Assembly: GCF_002833405.1 (NCBI RefSeq)
Contig: NZ_CP025135.1
Span: forward strand, 1,841,501 to 1,905,500
Reading direction: 5' to 3'
Length of the DNA stretch: 64,000 nt
Origin: Planococcus sp. MB-3u-03
GTDB taxonomy: Bacteria > Bacillota > Bacilli > Bacillales_A > Planococcaceae
Shown here: piece by piece, positions 18,871 through 26,987 of the stretch
How positions within the stretch are numbered: the stretch's first letter is position 1
Layout of the letters: each line of letters starts with the position of its first letter
Notes under the pieces: model-generated
The model's database searches: none
What the model saw: only the letters and a program-made list of their open reading frames with translations
What the model was told of the DNA's origin: nothing
Translations under genes and position numbers: made by a program

Positions 18871-19674
18871 CTAGCCGATGATATGTTCCAGGCCATAAAT
18901 TAATTCCTTGCGTTCTACCACTTCGCGGATCGATAAACTGACCCCTGACATGAATGAACCGCGGTTGAACGAATCGTGGCGCAAAGTCAAAAGCTGGCCT
19001 TCGCCGCCCAGCAGCACTTGCTGATGGGCCACTAAGCCCGGCAGGCGGACGCTATGAATGCGCATGCCTTCGTAGTCTGCGCCGCGAGCGCCTTGCAAAG
19101 TTTCCTTCTCATCTACATGGCCTTGCTGGTGTACCGGCCGCGTTTCACTCATCATATGCGCTGTTTTCATTGCGGTACCTGATGGGGCATCCAGTTTTTG
19201 GTCATGATGCATTTCGATAATTTCCACATCCGGCAAATATTTCGCCGCCTGTTCTGCAAATTTCATCATCAGGACCGCCCCTACCGCAAAGTTCGGTGCG
19301 ATGATGCAGCCAAGTCCAGAGCTTTTTGCGAGCTCCGTCAATTCTTTCAATTCCTCTGTAGAAAATCCGGTCGTTCCGACAACTGGGCGAATGCCAAGCT
19401 GCAAGGCTTGTTTCGTATGGGCATAGACATGTTCGGGCGTCGTCAAGTCGACGAGGACATCAGGTGCATGCTGTTCGTGAAGCGCTTCAAGATCGGTAAA
19501 GACCGGCACTTGAAAACTTTCAGGAAATAAGCCTGTCTCCGCTAACGTCGCGCCGATGTCTTTATAATCCAGTGCTGCCACCAGTTCCATATCGGCATTT
19601 TCCATTACAGTATGTACAGCTTCTTTACCCATTTTCCCGCGGGCTCCAGCAATTGCTACTTTTATCGTCATCAT
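18871..19674 (-). CDS. dapB: 4-hydroxy-tetrahydrodipicolinate reductase DapB
   Basis: NAD(P)H-dependent step of lysine and diaminopimelate synthesis. The nucleotide-binding loop is [11 protein letters not shown]. The substrate and catalytic region [19 protein letters not shown] and the C-terminal [14 protein letters not shown] follow. I use ATG 19674, which overlaps the ypjD stop (ATGATGA-type junction) behind a GAAAGGAAG site. About 267 residues, as in B. subtilis. Confidence 0.96.
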   Translation of the reverse strand: MMTIKVAIAGARGKMGKEAVHTVMENADMELVAALDYKDIGATLAETGLFPESFQVPVFTDLEALHEQHAPDVLVDLTTPEHVYAHTKQALQLGIRPVVGTTGFSTEELKELTELAKSSGLGCIIAPNFAVGAVLMMKFAEQAAKYLPDVEIIEMHHDQKLDAPSGTAMKTAHMMSETRPVHQQGHVDEKETLQGARGADYEGMRIHSVRLPGLVAHQQVLLGGEGQLLTLRHDSFNRGSFMSGVSLSIREVVERKELIYGLEHIIG

Positions 19675-20012
19675 TGTTCTTCCTTTCTTGTCCAACGATC
19701 TTTATCACGGGTCCGGAATTTTTCCATGACCCCGTCATGGGCTTGTTGCACATCGATATCCATGGAGTTGGCCATGCAAATCAAGACGAAGAGCACATCG
19801 CCCATCTCCTCTTCGATTAGCTTTTCGGCTTCTGACTCTTTTTTCTTTTTCGGACCGTACACATGATTGACTTCACGCGCCAGTTCCCCAAGTTCTTCGG
19901 TCATCCGCGCAAGCATCTCCATCGGCGCAAAATACCCTTCTTTAAACTGTCCGATATGGCGGTCCACTTCTTCCTGTAATTGCCTCATGCTTTTATCTGC
20001 GTTCACTGTCAT
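19671..20012 (-). CDS. ypjD: MazG-like nucleotide pyrophosphohydrolase YpjD
   Basis: Small all-helical house-cleaning pyrophosphohydrolase of the MazG superfamily. The Mg-binding pattern is visible as EELGELAREVNH followed by EEEMGDVLFVLICMAN (E-x-x-E then E-x-x-D). The start is ambiguous: ATG 20012 (MTVNADKS) lies close behind GGGAG, and GTG 20006 would be better spaced. About 113 residues. It overlaps dapB by four bases and is the first gene of the ypjD-dapB-mgsA-bshA-cca-birA series. Confidence 0.88.
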   Translation of the reverse strand: MTVNADKSMRQLQEEVDRHIGQFKEGYFAPMEMLARMTEELGELAREVNHVYGPKKKKESEAEKLIEEEMGDVLFVLICMANSMDIDVQQAHDGVMEKFRTRDKDRWTRKEEQ

Positions 20013-20048
20013 CACACTCCCATTCAATCGTAAAGAAAACGGGGGGTG

Positions 20049-20077
20049 TTGTCAAAAACGGCATCATGGCAGATAAT
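20049..20077 (+). promoter_or_regulatory. SigA-type promoter of the YitT-family gene
   Basis: TTGTCA (20049-20054), 17-base spacer, GATAAT (20072-20077). It lies 39 bases before the ATG of the downstream plus-strand gene, in the divergent region with ypjD. Confidence 0.65.
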
Positions 20078-20115
20078 ACAGAAGTTAATGACAAAAAAGG
20101 GAGGCTGCTTTTTTT

Positions 20116-20979
20116 ATGAAAGATCTTCAGTTGAAAAATATCTTTTTCATCCTTCTCGGCTCAGCTATCTATAGTTTCGGCTTTGTTCATTTTAATATCC
20201 AAAATGAGCTCGGTGAAGGTGGCTTCGCAGGGATCACGCTGATCCTGTATTTCCTTTGGAACTGGGATCCGGCACTGATGAACCTGTTATTGAACATTCC
20301 CTTATTCTTTATCGGCTGGAAACTGCTCGGGCGCAAAGTGTTTCTTTATACGATCATCGGCACGGTCGCTGTTTCCGTCTTCTTGAAAATCTTCCTTGTC
20401 TACGAAGTCCAAATCCCCTTGCGTGATGATTTGTTTCTCGCCGCTTTGTTTGCCGGCGTCTTTGTCGGGATGGGGCTAGGCATCATCTTCCGCTATGGAG
20501 GTACGACCGGCGGGGTTGATATCATCGCCAGGCTCGTTCAGAAATACCTCGGCTGGAGCATGGGCAAGACGATGTTCCTGTTCGATGCCATGGTCATCAT
20601 GCTGTCGTGGCTGACGTTCCTTGACTATCGCTCCATGATGTATACACTCGTCGCAGTCTTCGTCGGCGCCCGCGTCATCGACTTTGTCCAGGAAGGGGCA
20701 TACTCCGGACGCGGCGCGTTGATCATCTCCAATTCACAAGAAGAAATTGCCAGCCGCATCGCCATTGAAATGGATCGCGGCATCACCATTCTCCGCGGCT
20801 ATGGCCATTTCACGAAAGAAGAGCGCGAAGTCCTGTACTGCGTTGTTGCCCGCAATGAGCTTGTACGGCTGAAAAACATCGTCAATTCCGTCGATCCCCA
20901 CGCATTCGTCTCATTGATTGAGGTGCATGACGTCATGGGTGAAGGGTTTACGCTCGATGAACAAAAACAGCCTCTTTAA
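20116..20979 (+). CDS. ypjC: YitT-family membrane protein (DUF2179), YpjC-like
   Basis: 287-residue integral membrane protein with five to six hydrophobic segments in the first 190 residues, including the YitT hallmark FRYGGTTGGVDIIARL. A cytoplasmic DUF2179 domain follows (RGITILRGYGHFTKEEREVLYCVV to EVHDVMGEGF). The family function is not established; roles as a membrane transporter or regulator have been suggested. It is monocistronic, with its own promoter and terminator, and divergent from ypjD, the relation found for B. subtilis ypjC. Confidence 0.88.
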   Translation: MKDLQLKNIFFILLGSAIYSFGFVHFNIQNELGEGGFAGITLILYFLWNWDPALMNLLLNIPLFFIGWKLLGRKVFLYTIIGTVAVSVFLKIFLVYEVQIPLRDDLFLAALFAGVFVGMGLGIIFRYGGTTGGVDIIARLVQKYLGWSMGKTMFLFDAMVIMLSWLTFLDYRSMMYTLVAVFVGARVIDFVQEGAYSGRGALIISNSQEEIASRIAIEMDRGITILRGYGHFTKEEREVLYCVVARNELVRLKNIVNSVDPHAFVSLIEVHDVMGEGFTLDEQKQPL

Positions 20980-20995
20980 TGCAATTATGCCAAAT

Positions 20996-21040
20996 AAAAA
21001 ACGGGCAGGAAAAGCAAATGCTTTTCCCGCCCGTTTCGTT
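20996..21040. terminator. Bidirectional terminator between YitT gene and yugP
   Basis: Stem AAACGGGC/GCCCGTTT (20999-21006, 21029-21036) with an inner stem GGAAAAGC/GCTTTTCC. A-rich left and T-rich right flanks serve both converging genes. Confidence 0.88.
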
Positions 21041-21043
21041 TTA

Positions 21044-21727
21044 TTATGAACGGTCCATGCTTGTGTAGATCAAGATCAGACGAGCAAGTTCGATCACTGC
21101 AACTGCAGTAGCTGCTACATAAGTCATCGCCGCGGCGTTCAATACTTTTTTCGCATGTCTCTCTTCATCGTTGCGGATGATGTTATGCGACAACAGCTGG
21201 TCCATCGCGCGGTTCGAAGCGTTAAACTCTACCGGCAAAGTGACCAATTGGAACAACACACCTACCGCTAGAAGCGCGATACCGATCAACAAGGCGCCGC
21301 TCATCTGTGCGAACAAGCCGATCATGATGAACACCCAAGACATATTCGATGAAATATTGACCATTGGCACAAGGCGGTGGCGGAAGCGCAAGAACGAATA
21401 ATCCGTCGCATCCTGGATCGCGTGCCCCACTTCGTGCGCTGCGACAGCAGTGCCGGCTACCGATGGCTCATGGTAGTTATGGCTGCTGAGCGCAACCGTT
21501 TTGGTCATCGGGTTGTAATGGTCGCTAAGCATGCCGCGGCTTTCGACGACTTTGACATTGTTCAAGCCATTTTGGTCGAGAATGATGCGAGCCACTTCGG
21601 CCCCTGTATGCCCGGAAGTCGACCGGACTTTGGAATATTTCTTATACGTGCTTTTCAATTTCATTTGAGCCCAAATCGGCACAATCAACAAGACGATAAA
21701 ATAAATCAAATAGCCGCCCAATCCCAT
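21044..21727 (-). CDS. Zinc-dependent membrane metallopeptidase YugP-like
   Basis: DUF2268/YugP-type membrane protease. One N-terminal membrane segment is followed by the zinc motif AAHEVGHAIQDAT (HEXXH form HEVGH), two further hydrophobic segments (VFIMIGLFAQMSGALLIGIA and the next) and the conserved FNASNRAMDQL. I prefer ATG 21727 (MGLGGYLIYFIV), 12 bases after GAGAGG; a TTG four codons upstream abuts the ribosome site. About 227 residues. The substrate is unknown. B. subtilis keeps yugP elsewhere, so this position between ypjC and ypjA differs. Confidence 0.88.
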   Translation of the reverse strand: MGLGGYLIYFIVLLIVPIWAQMKLKSTYKKYSKVRSTSGHTGAEVARIILDQNGLNNVKVVESRGMLSDHYNPMTKTVALSSHNYHEPSVAGTAVAAHEVGHAIQDATDYSFLRFRHRLVPMVNISSNMSWVFIMIGLFAQMSGALLIGIALLAVGVLFQLVTLPVEFNASNRAMDQLLSHNIIRNDEERHAKKVLNAAAMTYVAATAVAVIELARLILIYTSMDRS

Positions 21728-21790
21728 TTTATTGATCAACCTCTCTTTTTGTTTCTATACGTCTATTTTACTTGTTTTTCTGACTTTCGG

Positions 21791-22399
21791 TCAACTAATA
21801 CGCCGCGGTTCTAGATGGCGGTTCTGTGACGCCGTGAACCAGGCAAACGCGATGCAGGCAATCGACAGCCAGAAAGTGAAATAGCCGATTTCTGCACTGA
21901 ATTCGCTCAAGCTCGAATAGATCGGCATCTGCCCGAACACATAATCGATGACATCGTTATGTAAAGTCCAAATAGCGGTGAGTGCAACGGAAATATAGCC
22001 GAAGCGGTAATGCTCGAAATACAGCACCGCTTGAAGCGCCATGGCAAAATGGGAAGCGACGAGCATCCACCCCAGCCAGCCGATCGATCCGGTTTGAAGG
22101 AGCGTCAAAAGATTCATGACGACTGCCCATAAACCATATTTGATCAAGGTGACAAAAGCGAGCGCTTCAATCAGCGGGCTATGCTTGCCGATGATCCATA
22201 AGCCGAGCACTACCGTGAAAAACAGGCTGGCCGTTGGGCTATCCGGCACGAATATGAGAAATATCGGTTCGGTGATGCGCAATTGCCAGCCATACCAAAT
22301 GTATCCGTAAATCGTGCCTCCTAGATTGACGAAGAACAGCAATATCAAAAATGGACGGAACATCAGCCATGCAGAGATTTTTGCTATGAATCCCACCAT
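21791..22399 (-). CDS. ypjA: YpjA membrane protein (DUF1405)
   Basis: 202-residue protein with about six membrane segments, of the DUF1405/YpjA family that neighbours qcrABC in Bacillales. ATG 22399 lies behind AGGAAAGGA. Conserved-looking parts are GGTIYGYIWYGWQL, FVPDSPTASLFF and DVIDYVFGQMP. Function is unknown; the constant position after qcrC suggests a link to respiration, but that is inference. Confidence 0.88.
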   Translation of the reverse strand: MVGFIAKISAWLMFRPFLILLFFVNLGGTIYGYIWYGWQLRITEPIFLIFVPDSPTASLFFTVVLGLWIIGKHSPLIEALAFVTLIKYGLWAVVMNLLTLLQTGSIGWLGWMLVASHFAMALQAVLYFEHYRFGYISVALTAIWTLHNDVIDYVFGQMPIYSSLSEFSAEIGYFTFWLSIACIAFAWFTASQNRHLEPRRIS

Positions 22400-22420
22400 C
22401 CAATCGTCCTTTCCTGTGCA

Positions 22421-22452
22421 GAAAAAAAGAGCCGGTTTCCCGGCTCTTTTTC
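22421..22452 (-). terminator. Terminator of qcrABC
   Basis: Stem AGAGCCGG/CCGGCTCT (22428-22435, 22440-22447), four-base loop, flanked by A and T runs. It ends the qcrABC transcript just after qcrC. Confidence 0.88.
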
Positions 22453-22459
22453 TGTAAGT

Positions 22460-23242
22460 TTATTCAGCTTCAAGCCCGGAGATAAACTCTGTCATGACTT
22501 GAAGGTCTTCATCTGATCCATCCCATGATGGCGGCATCAATTGAGTGCCTCCATCTTCGATACCATTTACAGCGATTTCAGCGATTTCTTCAGGTGACAA
22601 GCCGGTTCCGATCAAGCTCGGCCCGACTGCCCCTTCCAAGTTGTCGCCGTGGCAGCTGATACATGCAGAAGCAGAGTAGATTTCATATCCAGGGTCCGCT
22701 GTATCGATTTCAACTTCTTCCGTGATTTCCCCTTGGCGAGCCGCTGCTTCCCAGTCATGGTTGGCTACGGATTCCCAAGTCAAGAAGACGATGGATGCGA
22801 CCGCCAAAAGCATAAAGCCTGTCGGCAATGGGCGTTTTGACGGACGGCGTTCCGGTCCACGGTCAAGGAACGGAGCAAGCATCAAGGCACCGAACGCAAG
22901 GCCCGGCATGATGATTGCGCCGACGATGTTGAATGGGCCGGACGCGAATTCATATTTCAATAATTGATATAAGAACAAGAAATACCAGTCTGGCAATGGA
23001 ATATATGCCGTGTCTGTCGGATCAGCCTGGCCTTCAAGAGGCGAAGGGTGGGCGACAGTCAAGAGCAGATAGCCAATCAGGAAGACAGCACCGATCATCC
23101 ATTCTTTTAGAAGGAAGTTCGGCCAGAAGGCTTCTGTTTTGCCAGGATATTCGGAGTAATCTTTCGGGATATTCGGTTTCCGAAACTCCTTGCTCGGAAC
23201 ACGTGAATCTCCTACAAATTTCATCCCTTTTCCGCGGTGCAT
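22460..23242 (-). CDS. qcrC: Menaquinol:cytochrome c reductase cytochrome b/c subunit QcrC
   Basis: Fusion subunit of the Bacillus bc complex: the N-terminal part resembles subunit IV of b6f (PLPDWYFLFLYQLLKYE) with three membrane segments, and the C-terminal part is a cytochrome c domain with the haem site C194-I-S-C197-H and the Met ligand region QLMPPSWDG. About 260 residues, the usual size. It passes electrons from menaquinol towards cytochrome c on the outer face. Third gene of qcrABC; haem attachment would depend on the ResBC system also in this window. Confidence 0.97.
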   Translation of the reverse strand: MHRGKGMKFVGDSRVPSKEFRKPNIPKDYSEYPGKTEAFWPNFLLKEWMIGAVFLIGYLLLTVAHPSPLEGQADPTDTAYIPLPDWYFLFLYQLLKYEFASGPFNIVGAIIMPGLAFGALMLAPFLDRGPERRPSKRPLPTGFMLLAVASIVFLTWESVANHDWEAAARQGEITEEVEIDTADPGYEIYSASACISCHGDNLEGAVGPSLIGTGLSPEEIAEIAVNGIEDGGTQLMPPSWDGSDEDLQVMTEFISGLEAE

Positions 23243-23278
23243 AGTGTCCCCTCCTTAAAATCCTTGGTCAAGGATGAA

Positions 23279-23953
23279 TTACAATGGTCCTGAAATACCT
23301 TGTCTTCTGATCATGATAAAGTGTGCTGCGAGCAACCCAAGCAAAGCAGCAGGCAAGAAGAAGACGTGGATCGCGAAGAAGCGTGTCAAAGTTTGTGCGC
23401 CGAGAATCGTTGAATCCCCTGCAAGCAAAATTTTGATCGTTTCGCCGATCACCGGTACAGAAGCTGCAATTTCAATCCCAACTTTTGTTGCAAACAATGC
23501 TTTCATATCCCATGGAAGCAAGTAACCTGTGAAAGATAGGCCGAGGATTACGCCAAATAGCATAACGCCGACTACCCAGTTGAGCTCACGAGGTTTCTTA
23601 TAAGACCCTGTGAAGAATACGCGCAGCGTATGAAGGAAAATCATAACAACTACTAAAGAAGCTCCCCAGTGGTGCATCCCACGCACGATTTCCCCAAAAG
23701 CGACTTCATTCTGGAGATAATAAACCGACTGCCAAGCATTTTCAATATCCGGCACGTAATACATGGTAAGGAACATGCCAGACAGGATCTGGATGACTGT
23801 GATAAAGAACGTCAGTCCTCCGAAACAATAGACAAATGCTGAAAAGTGGTGTGCGGGGTTAACGTGTTCCGGTACTTCATGGTCTGCAATATCGCGCCAG
23901 ATCGGCGTGATGTCCAATCGCTCGTCTACCCAATCATATAACTTGTTTAGCAC
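23279..23953 (-). CDS. qcrB: Menaquinol:cytochrome c reductase cytochrome b QcrB
   Basis: Cytochrome b6-type subunit with four membrane helices, 224 residues. Haem-ligand histidines lie in HHFSAFVYCFGG, RGMHHWGASLVVV, HTLRVFFTGSYK and FFAIHVFFLPA. The Cys in FVYCFGG corresponds to the residue that holds the extra c-type haem of Bacillus-type cytochrome b. It forms the quinol-oxidising core with QcrA and QcrC; spacing to neighbours is 20-40 bases. Confidence 0.97.
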   Translation of the reverse strand: MLNKLYDWVDERLDITPIWRDIADHEVPEHVNPAHHFSAFVYCFGGLTFFITVIQILSGMFLTMYYVPDIENAWQSVYYLQNEVAFGEIVRGMHHWGASLVVVMIFLHTLRVFFTGSYKKPRELNWVVGVMLFGVILGLSFTGYLLPWDMKALFATKVGIEIAASVPVIGETIKILLAGDSTILGAQTLTRFFAIHVFFLPAALLGLLAAHFIMIRRQGISGPL

Positions 23954-23974
23954 TGGTGTCGTACCCCCTAACTA

Positions 23975-24478
23975 TTAAACTAAAGTATTTGGTTTTACTT
24001 GTCCGATGGCTACAAAACCATCCTGCTCTTGAACGTCGTACTCATCAAGAGGTCCGAGCGGCGGCGTACCTGGAATGTTCTGGCCGTTTTTCTCATAGCG
24101 TCCAGCGTGGCACGGGCAGAAGAACTGTGTTGGCTGTTCTGGGTCTCCGCCCCAGTTGACTGTGCATCCCAAGTGTTTGCAGACAGGTGAAAGTGCGATT
24201 AGTTTATCGCCTTCTTTGTAAACCCATGCAGAATTCGTGACTTCAGATGTATACCATGCGTCCACTTGTTCAAATGTAAAGTCGACACGTACAGGCTCCT
24301 CTGTGATATCGGCGACAGCTTGGTCAGTCAAAACATAATCTCCGGCGTCATGTTGCTGCAACACTGGATCGACTGCAAAACGCACCATCGGCATTAACAT
24401 GCCTGCTGCCATGAAACCACCTACACCAGTCAGTGTGTAACCTAAAAATTGGCGTCGTGATACACGATTATTACTCAT
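23975..24478 (-). CDS. qcrA: Rieske iron-sulfur subunit QcrA
   Basis: Rieske 2Fe-2S protein of the bc complex. The start MSNNRVSRRQFLGYTLTGVGG at 24478 follows GAGGGGGGAAAAGA; the open frame upstream is unconserved. The twin-arginine-like RRQFL precedes the single membrane anchor (about 12-34). Cluster ligands are C100, H102, C121 and H124, with C105 and C123 placed for the disulfide. 167 residues, the normal length. First gene of the operon, behind a good SigA promoter at 24553-24581. Confidence 0.97.
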   Translation of the reverse strand: MSNNRVSRRQFLGYTLTGVGGFMAAGMLMPMVRFAVDPVLQQHDAGDYVLTDQAVADITEEPVRVDFTFEQVDAWYTSEVTNSAWVYKEGDKLIALSPVCKHLGCTVNWGGDPEQPTQFFCPCHAGRYEKNGQNIPGTPPLGPLDEYDVQEQDGFVAIGQVKPNTLV

Positions 24479-24552
24479 TCTTTTCCCCCCTCTAACATTC
24501 AAGGTCAGTCCAATGGACATACTCATTCAAATATAATTACTAGGACAACCTA

Positions 24553-24581
24553 ATGATATATCAATCAAAACTTAAGGTCAA
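24553..24581 (-). promoter_or_regulatory. SigA-type promoter of qcrABC
   Basis: On the minus strand TTGACC (24581-24576), 17-base spacer, TATCAT (24558-24553). It lies about 75 bases upstream of the qcrA ATG. Confidence 0.65.
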
Positions 24582-24606
24582 TATCGCATTCAGTCTAATG
24601 GAACAG

Positions 24607-24615
24607 TTTGTGAAC
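24607..24615 (+). promoter_or_regulatory. ResD-like site upstream of qcrA
   Basis: TTTGTGAAC matches eight of nine positions of the remembered B. subtilis ResD consensus TTTGTGAAT. It is centred about 65 bases upstream of the expected qcrA transcription start. The same nine bases occur upstream of resA (60761-60769). Confidence 0.4.
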
Positions 24616-24618
24616 ATT

Positions 24619-25071
24619 TCATGAATGATGTGTCCATTCTTTGGTAAACAGCGGCAGCACTTGCCGCAACTGGTCTTCCATGACCGATTTCTTGAAAGAT
24701 TGGTCCATATCCCCAGTAGGGATGGCAGGCAGCCATAGAACATTGTCAAGTTCTTCAACAGAGCGCCATTTCGGGTCAGTCGTCAAGTAGAAAATGTGCT
24801 TAAACCCTGTTTCCGACAGCTCTTTTTTCAATTGTTCGCCAAGCTCTGTTCGGTCTGCTGCCCGGACATAAGAAATAGGCGGAAGCAAAAGAATCCGCCC
24901 TTTGAATTGCTTTTCCAGAATAACAGTTAAGGATTGCAAATATTCAGAAGCCCCGGCGCTCGCCTTCATGCCCGAAACGGTCAAGTCCAATTCGATCAGC
25001 GGCACGACCGCGGTATCGACATAATCTTTTTGGCTTACATATAAATCGATGTCTTTGCTGTTGAAATGCAT
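24619..25071 (-). CDS. ypiF: YpiF family protein (DUF2487)
   Basis: About 150 residues, starting MHFNSKDIDLYVSQKDYVDT at ATG 25071 with a GGAGAG ribosome site inside the ypiB end. It matches the DUF2487/YpiF proteins found between ypiB and qcrA in Bacillales. No catalytic signature is apparent, and function is unknown. The start lies 4 bases after the ypiB stop. The stop at 24619 is followed by the qcrA control region. Confidence 0.85.
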   Translation of the reverse strand: MHFNSKDIDLYVSQKDYVDTAVVPLIELDLTVSGMKASAGASEYLQSLTVILEKQFKGRILLLPPISYVRAADRTELGEQLKKELSETGFKHIFYLTTDPKWRSVEELDNVLWLPAIPTGDMDQSFKKSVMEDQLRQVLPLFTKEWTHHS

Positions 25072-25075
25072 GTAT

Positions 25076-25635
25076 TCAGTCACTCTCCATTTTTTTGGCC
25101 GATTTCACTACGGACAGCAAGGCAGACAGTTCATAGAATCGCTCTTTATCTCCTGCGTCCAGTGCTTCGTCAATTTTATTGAGGATCGTTTCTTCCTGGT
25201 AGGACGACAAACTATCATTCAATACCTTTTCTGCAAGCAGGCGGTCCTGTTCACTGACCGATGCCCCTCTCGGCATATGGGGATTTTCTTCCAGCACCGC
25301 CAGATAAAGCGGCGCAGGCGGAATGCTCGGGAAATTCAATTGTACATATAAAGGCTCATCGGGATGAAGCCTGAGATCGTGGAAAGATTTTCAGCATCGG
25401 CGGTCATCAGCTTGCCTTTATAGAACTGAAACGGGATTTCTTTCGATTCAGTTGTCGACATGACCATGGCGCGGGGACAATAATGCGCTTCTTCGACAAA
25501 ATGTGTTTTCCAGCAATTCATCATTGCTCAGCAAATAGTTGAGGATCCAAATGCATTCACGTCTTTTCATCTTATAAGACCCGAGGAACCAGCGGACAAA
25601 TTGTTTTTCTCGCCTACAGAAACGGATGCAGTCAT
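25076..25635 (-). CDS. ypiB: YpiB (UPF0302) protein, frame broken
   Basis: UPF0302/YpiB protein, reported as a respiratory-complex-related factor only by neighbourhood; function not established. From ATG 25635, behind [20 protein letters not shown] leads, in shifted frames, to [52 protein letters not shown] and [20 protein letters not shown]. Three indels, all in A runs near 25608, 25509 and 25391, account for the breaks. Restored length is about 187. The uninterrupted pieces on their own are not proteins. Confidence 0.85.
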
Positions 25636-25648
25636 ATCGTCTCCCCTT

Positions 25649-26900
25649 TCATTCAAACGATTGCAGCCAATCGAACCATTGCGGGTTTTCCGGCTCCAGC
25701 GCTTGAAGCTGTTTGATTATTTCGAGAGCGCGGTCGCGTTTCCTTCCTCCACTAAAATAAGGCGTAGGATTCGAGGAATTCTGGGGTCGTCGGAAAATGC
25801 CGGATAGGCTTTTCGTAATACTCCAGAGCTTTGCTGAATTGTTCTGTCCGGTCATACGCTTTCGCGATCATCGGATACAGTGCATGCCAGTCATTGCCGC
25901 TTTCGACAGCCATCGAGGCGAGCTCAAGCAATTCTTCGTCCCGCTCTTCTGTATGGAAATAAGATATCAACGCATAAAGGGCTTCCATGTATTCGGGATC
26001 GAGGGCAATCGCCTGGCGGAGCATTTCGACTCCTCCCTCCCCTTTGCCAAGTTTCAGCGCGAGTTTTCCTGCAAACAAATACAATTCCTTGTCGAACTCA
26101 TCACGTGCCAACCCTTCTTTGATGGCATCGTAGGCACGCTTGTAGTCTTCCATCATATTGAAGCATTGCGCTTTCAATAAATAGGCAGAGAAGTAATCGG
26201 GGTCGGCATCCAAAAGTTCGTCCAGCCGCTTCACCGACAATTCATATTGTTTCGTCTGGAAAGCGGCAAATGCAGCACCGAATAATACGTCGGGCTGCGC
26301 TTCGTCTTCCAGCGCACGCTCATAATAAGGCAAGGCTTCTTCGTAAGCCGCCCCGGCGCTATAGACTTCTGCCAAGCGTTCACTCAAGTTGACCCCTTCG
26401 ATCTTGACATTGCGGCTTTCCAGTTCCTGATAGATCCGTGCCGATTCCAGGTAGCGCCCGGAGTCGAGCAAAAGTTCCGCTTTTGCCTGTTGCAAGAGCG
26501 GTTCGTCGGGCATCAGGCCGATCGCTTCGTCCAGCCGCAGTTCCGCTGCCTCGAGAAGCCCCTGCAGCTGAAACAGGTCCGCTAATGTGACAAGTGCCTG
26601 AGGATATAATTCATCGTCTTTCGGTATGGCCATCAGCTCATTGAGCGCCTCATCTTCACGGTCGGCATCAATCAGCAGCTTGGAACGGTCGACGCGCAAT
26701 TGCGCCTCTTCCGGAAACATATATTGTAGATGCTCCACCACGCGCAGTGCTTCTTCGATAAAGCCGATCTCCTGCAGCCATTCCATGACCGCATATTGTT
26801 CATCGGGATCGCCTTTCAGCAAATATTGTTCGAGCAATGTATCAAGTGCAGCCGTGTCTCCGGCTTGCACCGCTTCTTGGATATTTTGTAAAGTTGCCAT
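25649..26900 (-). CDS. ypiA: Tetratricopeptide repeat protein YpiA, C-terminal frameshift
   Basis: About 417-residue TPR protein, with repeating 34-residue helical units through nearly the whole length (for example LADLFQLQGLLEAAELRLDE, AYEEALPYYERALEDE, KALEYYEKPIRHFP). The start is ATG 26900 (MATLQNIQEAVQAGD) behind AGGTG. Near 25755 the frame hits a stop after LESYALF, while the +1 frame continues RDRALEIIKQLQALEPENPQ and ends WLQSFE; about two bases are missing (a T and a C). TPR proteins are scaffolds; the partner is unknown. First of ypiA-ypiB-ypiF. Confidence 0.9.
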
Positions 26901-26963
26901 TTGCATCACCTATTCCTTGCTGTTATATAGTTATCGTACACGAAACCATCATCCTAGCATAAT

Positions 26964-26987
26964 AAAAACTCCCCCGGAGGAGAGTTA
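26964..26987 (-). terminator. Terminator of the aro cluster
   Basis: Eight-base stem AACTCTCC/GGGGAGTT on the minus strand (26986-26979 with 26974-26967, one G-U) followed by TTTTTATT. The aroA stop codon sits at its base. Confidence 0.75.

Noticed and set aside
24979..25524. Separate small proteins in the ypiB region
   Set aside because: The fragments are consecutive pieces of one UPF0302 protein in different frames.
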